DNA of 64,000 nucleotides from Sunxiuqinia indica (GTDB lineage: Bacteria > Bacteroidota > Bacteroidia > Bacteroidales > Prolixibacteraceae), in the NCBI RefSeq assembly GCF_009847015.1, contig NZ_WVEM01000006.1, positions 124,001 through 188,000 on the forward strand, in the 5' to 3' direction. A model generated the notes under the pieces. That model saw nothing but the letters and a program-made list of their open reading frames with translations, made no database searches and was not told the DNA's origin. This document shows, piece after piece, positions 62,579 through 64,000 of this stretch. The position numbers and the translations under genes were made by a program. How positions within the stretch are numbered: the stretch's first letter is position 1; each line of letters starts with the position of its first letter.

Positions 62579-64000
62579 TGCCGATGAAGGTAGGAGAATA
62601 CAAATCAACATGCTCATATTGCGGTGTAGGCTGTGGAGTACTCGTAAACCGGCTGCCCGACGGAAAGGTTAAGGTGAAAGGTGATCCTGATCATCCGGTC
62701 AACCGGGGTAAATTGTGCTCCAAAGGGTTGAACCTGCATTATGTGGTCAACAATCAATCCGACCGCTTGCTGTATCCTCAAATGCGGTTAGGAAAAGGGC
62801 ATCCACTGCGCAAAGTAGAATGGCCTGAAGCTGTTGATCGTGTTGCTACCGTTTTCAAATCGTTAATCAAAAAATTCGGCCCGGATTCAGTTGGATTTTA
62901 CGTTTCGGGCCAATGCCTGACCGAAGAATATTACGTGGCCACCAAATTGGCCAAAGGCTTTTGGGGCACCAATAATATTGATACCAACTCGCGCCTTTGC
63001 ATGAGCTCCGCTGTGGTTGGCTACAAAATGCAATTGGGCGAAGACGCGGTACCTGCCTCTTATGAAGATCTTGATTTAGCAGACTGTTTTTACATTACCG
63101 GAGCGAATCCGGCCTGGTGTCATCCCATTTTATTTCGCCGGGTAGAAGCTCGAAAGGCTGCTGACTCGGATGTTAAAATCATTGTAGCTGACCCTCGCCG
63201 GACTCAAAGTTGCGAATCAGCCGACCTTCATCTGCAACTTAAACCGGGCACCGATGTGTACCTCAACAATGCCATTGGGCGTTGCCTGATTGAAGATGGG
63301 TTGTTGGATTGGGACTTCGTACGCAACTATGTAAATGGCTTTGATGAATACCAGCAGCAGGTAATGAAACTCAGCGTAGACGAATCAGCACAAATTTGTG
63401 GTGTTCCTGTAAAAGACATCCGTTTAGCAGCCAAATATATTGGAGAATCCAAAGGCTACATTTCGATGTGGGCCATGGGTTTAAATCAAAGTGTAATTGG
63501 AGTCAATAAAAATCTATCATTGATCAACTTGTCGTTGATTACAGGCCAAATTGGCAAACCAGGTTCGGGACCATTTTCACTAACCGGTCAACCCAATGCC
63601 ATGGGAGGACGCGAAGTGGGCGGCATGTGCAACTTACTGCCGGCACATCGTAATCTGGATAATGAAGCTCACCGGAAAGAAGTAGCAGATTTTTGGGGGG
63701 TTAATGAAGTTCCGGCAAAAGTTGGTTACAGCGCCACCGAAATGATCGATGCTTTGGAAACTGGAAAACTCAAAGCAATCTGGATTATTTGTACCAACCC
63801 CATGGTTAGTCTGCCCAATGCCAATAAAGTTGAAAAGGCATTGCAAAAAGCTAAGTTTGTGGTGGTTCAGGACATTTCCGACAAATCGGACACCTTGCCA
63901 TTCGCCGATGTGGTGCTGCCGGCAGCGGGCTGGCTGGAGAAAGATGGTACGATGACCAACTCGGAGCGACGCATTAACTACATCAACCACGTAGTAAAAG
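62578..64000 (+). CDS. nasA: Nitrate reductase catalytic subunit (NasA/NarB/NapA type), cut by the right window edge
   Basis: The frame from ATG 62578 is open to the window end (474 codons seen). It has an N-terminal 4Fe-4S site (Cys12, Cys15, Cys19, Cys47 in TCSYCGVGCGV ... KLCSKG) and the molybdopterin core with the Mo-ligand Cys141 in NSRLCMSSAVVGYK. ITGANPAWCHPILF, VADPRRTQSCESADLHLQL, GQPNAMGGREVGGM and DGTMTNSERRIN are also present. These match assimilatory nitrate reductases, which lack a Tat signal as this one does. It reduces nitrate to nitrite in the cytoplasm. Coupling to narK by TAATG fits. Only the C-terminal part is missing. Confidence 0.93.
   Translation, partial: MPMKVGEYKSTCSYCGVGCGVLVNRLPDGKVKVKGDPDHPVNRGKLCSKGLNLHYVVNNQSDRLLYPQMRLGKGHPLRKVEWPEAVDRVATVFKSLIKKFGPDSVGFYVSGQCLTEEYYVATKLAKGFWGTNNIDTNSRLCMSSAVVGYKMQLGEDAVPASYEDLDLADCFYITGANPAWCHPILFRRVEARKAADSDVKIIVADPRRTQSCESADLHLQLKPGTDVYLNNAIGRCLIEDGLLDWDFVRNYVNGFDEYQQQVMKLSVDESAQICGVPVKDIRLAAKYIGESKGYISMWAMGLNQSVIGVNKNLSLINLSLITGQIGKPGSGPFSLTGQPNAMGGREVGGMCNLLPAHRNLDNEAHRKEVADFWGVNEVPAKVGYSATEMIDALETGKLKAIWIICTNPMVSLPNANKVEKALQKAKFVVVQDISDKSDTLPFADVVLPAAGWLEKDGTMTNSERRINYINHVVK

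Overview
The window is a 64 kb piece of a Bacteroidota chromosome, most likely from the Marinilabiliales/Prolixibacteraceae side of the phylum (inferred from gene content only). Supporting signs are a SusC/SusD pair, type IX secretion proteins (PorZ, a T9SS-sorted CotH protein), DUF4249 plus TonB receptor, PorT-type barrels, and the phylum's -7 promoter element TAnnTTTG in front of many genes, often a few bases from the start codon. I see no rRNA, tRNA, CRISPR array, complete insertion sequence or prophage. Both window ends cut genes: a SusE-like lipoprotein at the left edge and a nitrate reductase at the right edge.

Layout. 1-6590 (minus): SusC, SusD and a SusE-like lipoprotein for outer-membrane glycan uptake. 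6947-9160: a degenerate GIY-YIG protein, a SPOR lipoprotein, and an aminotransferase-fold protein without its PLP lysine. 9251-12994 (minus): a short leader ORF, rdgB, porZ and recO. 13421-17169: short repeats, a DUF6261-like protein, a 50-residue membrane peptide coupled to a DUF2254 membrane protein, and ComF. 17201-21881 (minus): sirtuin, PorT-like barrel, TonB receptor and DUF4249 lipoprotein. 22024-28630: dnaG, a PPOX-type flavoprotein, a decayed nucleotidyltransferase cassette, an SDR, then a sugar permease and ROK kinase. 29133-33779: a DksA-like protein overlapping a PEP-synthase/PPDK regulatory protein, then an operon that matches anaerobic ergothioneine synthesis (EanB, EanA) plus an uncharacterised third gene. 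34239-38756: a PocR/PAS histidine kinase divergent from a lone response regulator, then a dCMP deaminase. 38767-43982: an S41 protease, an ECF sigma factor, a putative anti-sigma protein and two paralogous barrels. 44231-49344: PepE, an AspT-type transporter, a HAD phosphatase, DUF2797 and IlvE. 49345-51687 is a decayed stretch with 21-bp repeats and a truncated oxidoreductase. 51721-57705: the CotH protein, an MscS channel, and a second ECF sigma/membrane-protein cluster. 58310-64000: a PAS histidine kinase, NarK and an assimilatory-type nitrate reductase.

The most notable signals are: (1) the eanB-eanA operon with a third gene of unknown function; (2) a family of 28-39 residue peptides with the pattern M-(K/N)-R-A-x-K ... 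K-R-V-P, encoded directly upstream of unrelated genes (rdgB, a barrel gene, cotH, and a broken copy before pepE); (3) a small membrane peptide gene coupled to DUF2254; (4) a class I aminotransferase homologue in which proline replaces the PLP lysine; and (5) a shared palindromic motif before the second ECF sigma gene and a neighbouring membrane gene. Several decayed genes (nucleotidyltransferase, MgtC-like, DUF427, alcohol dehydrogenase) mark the intergenic regions.
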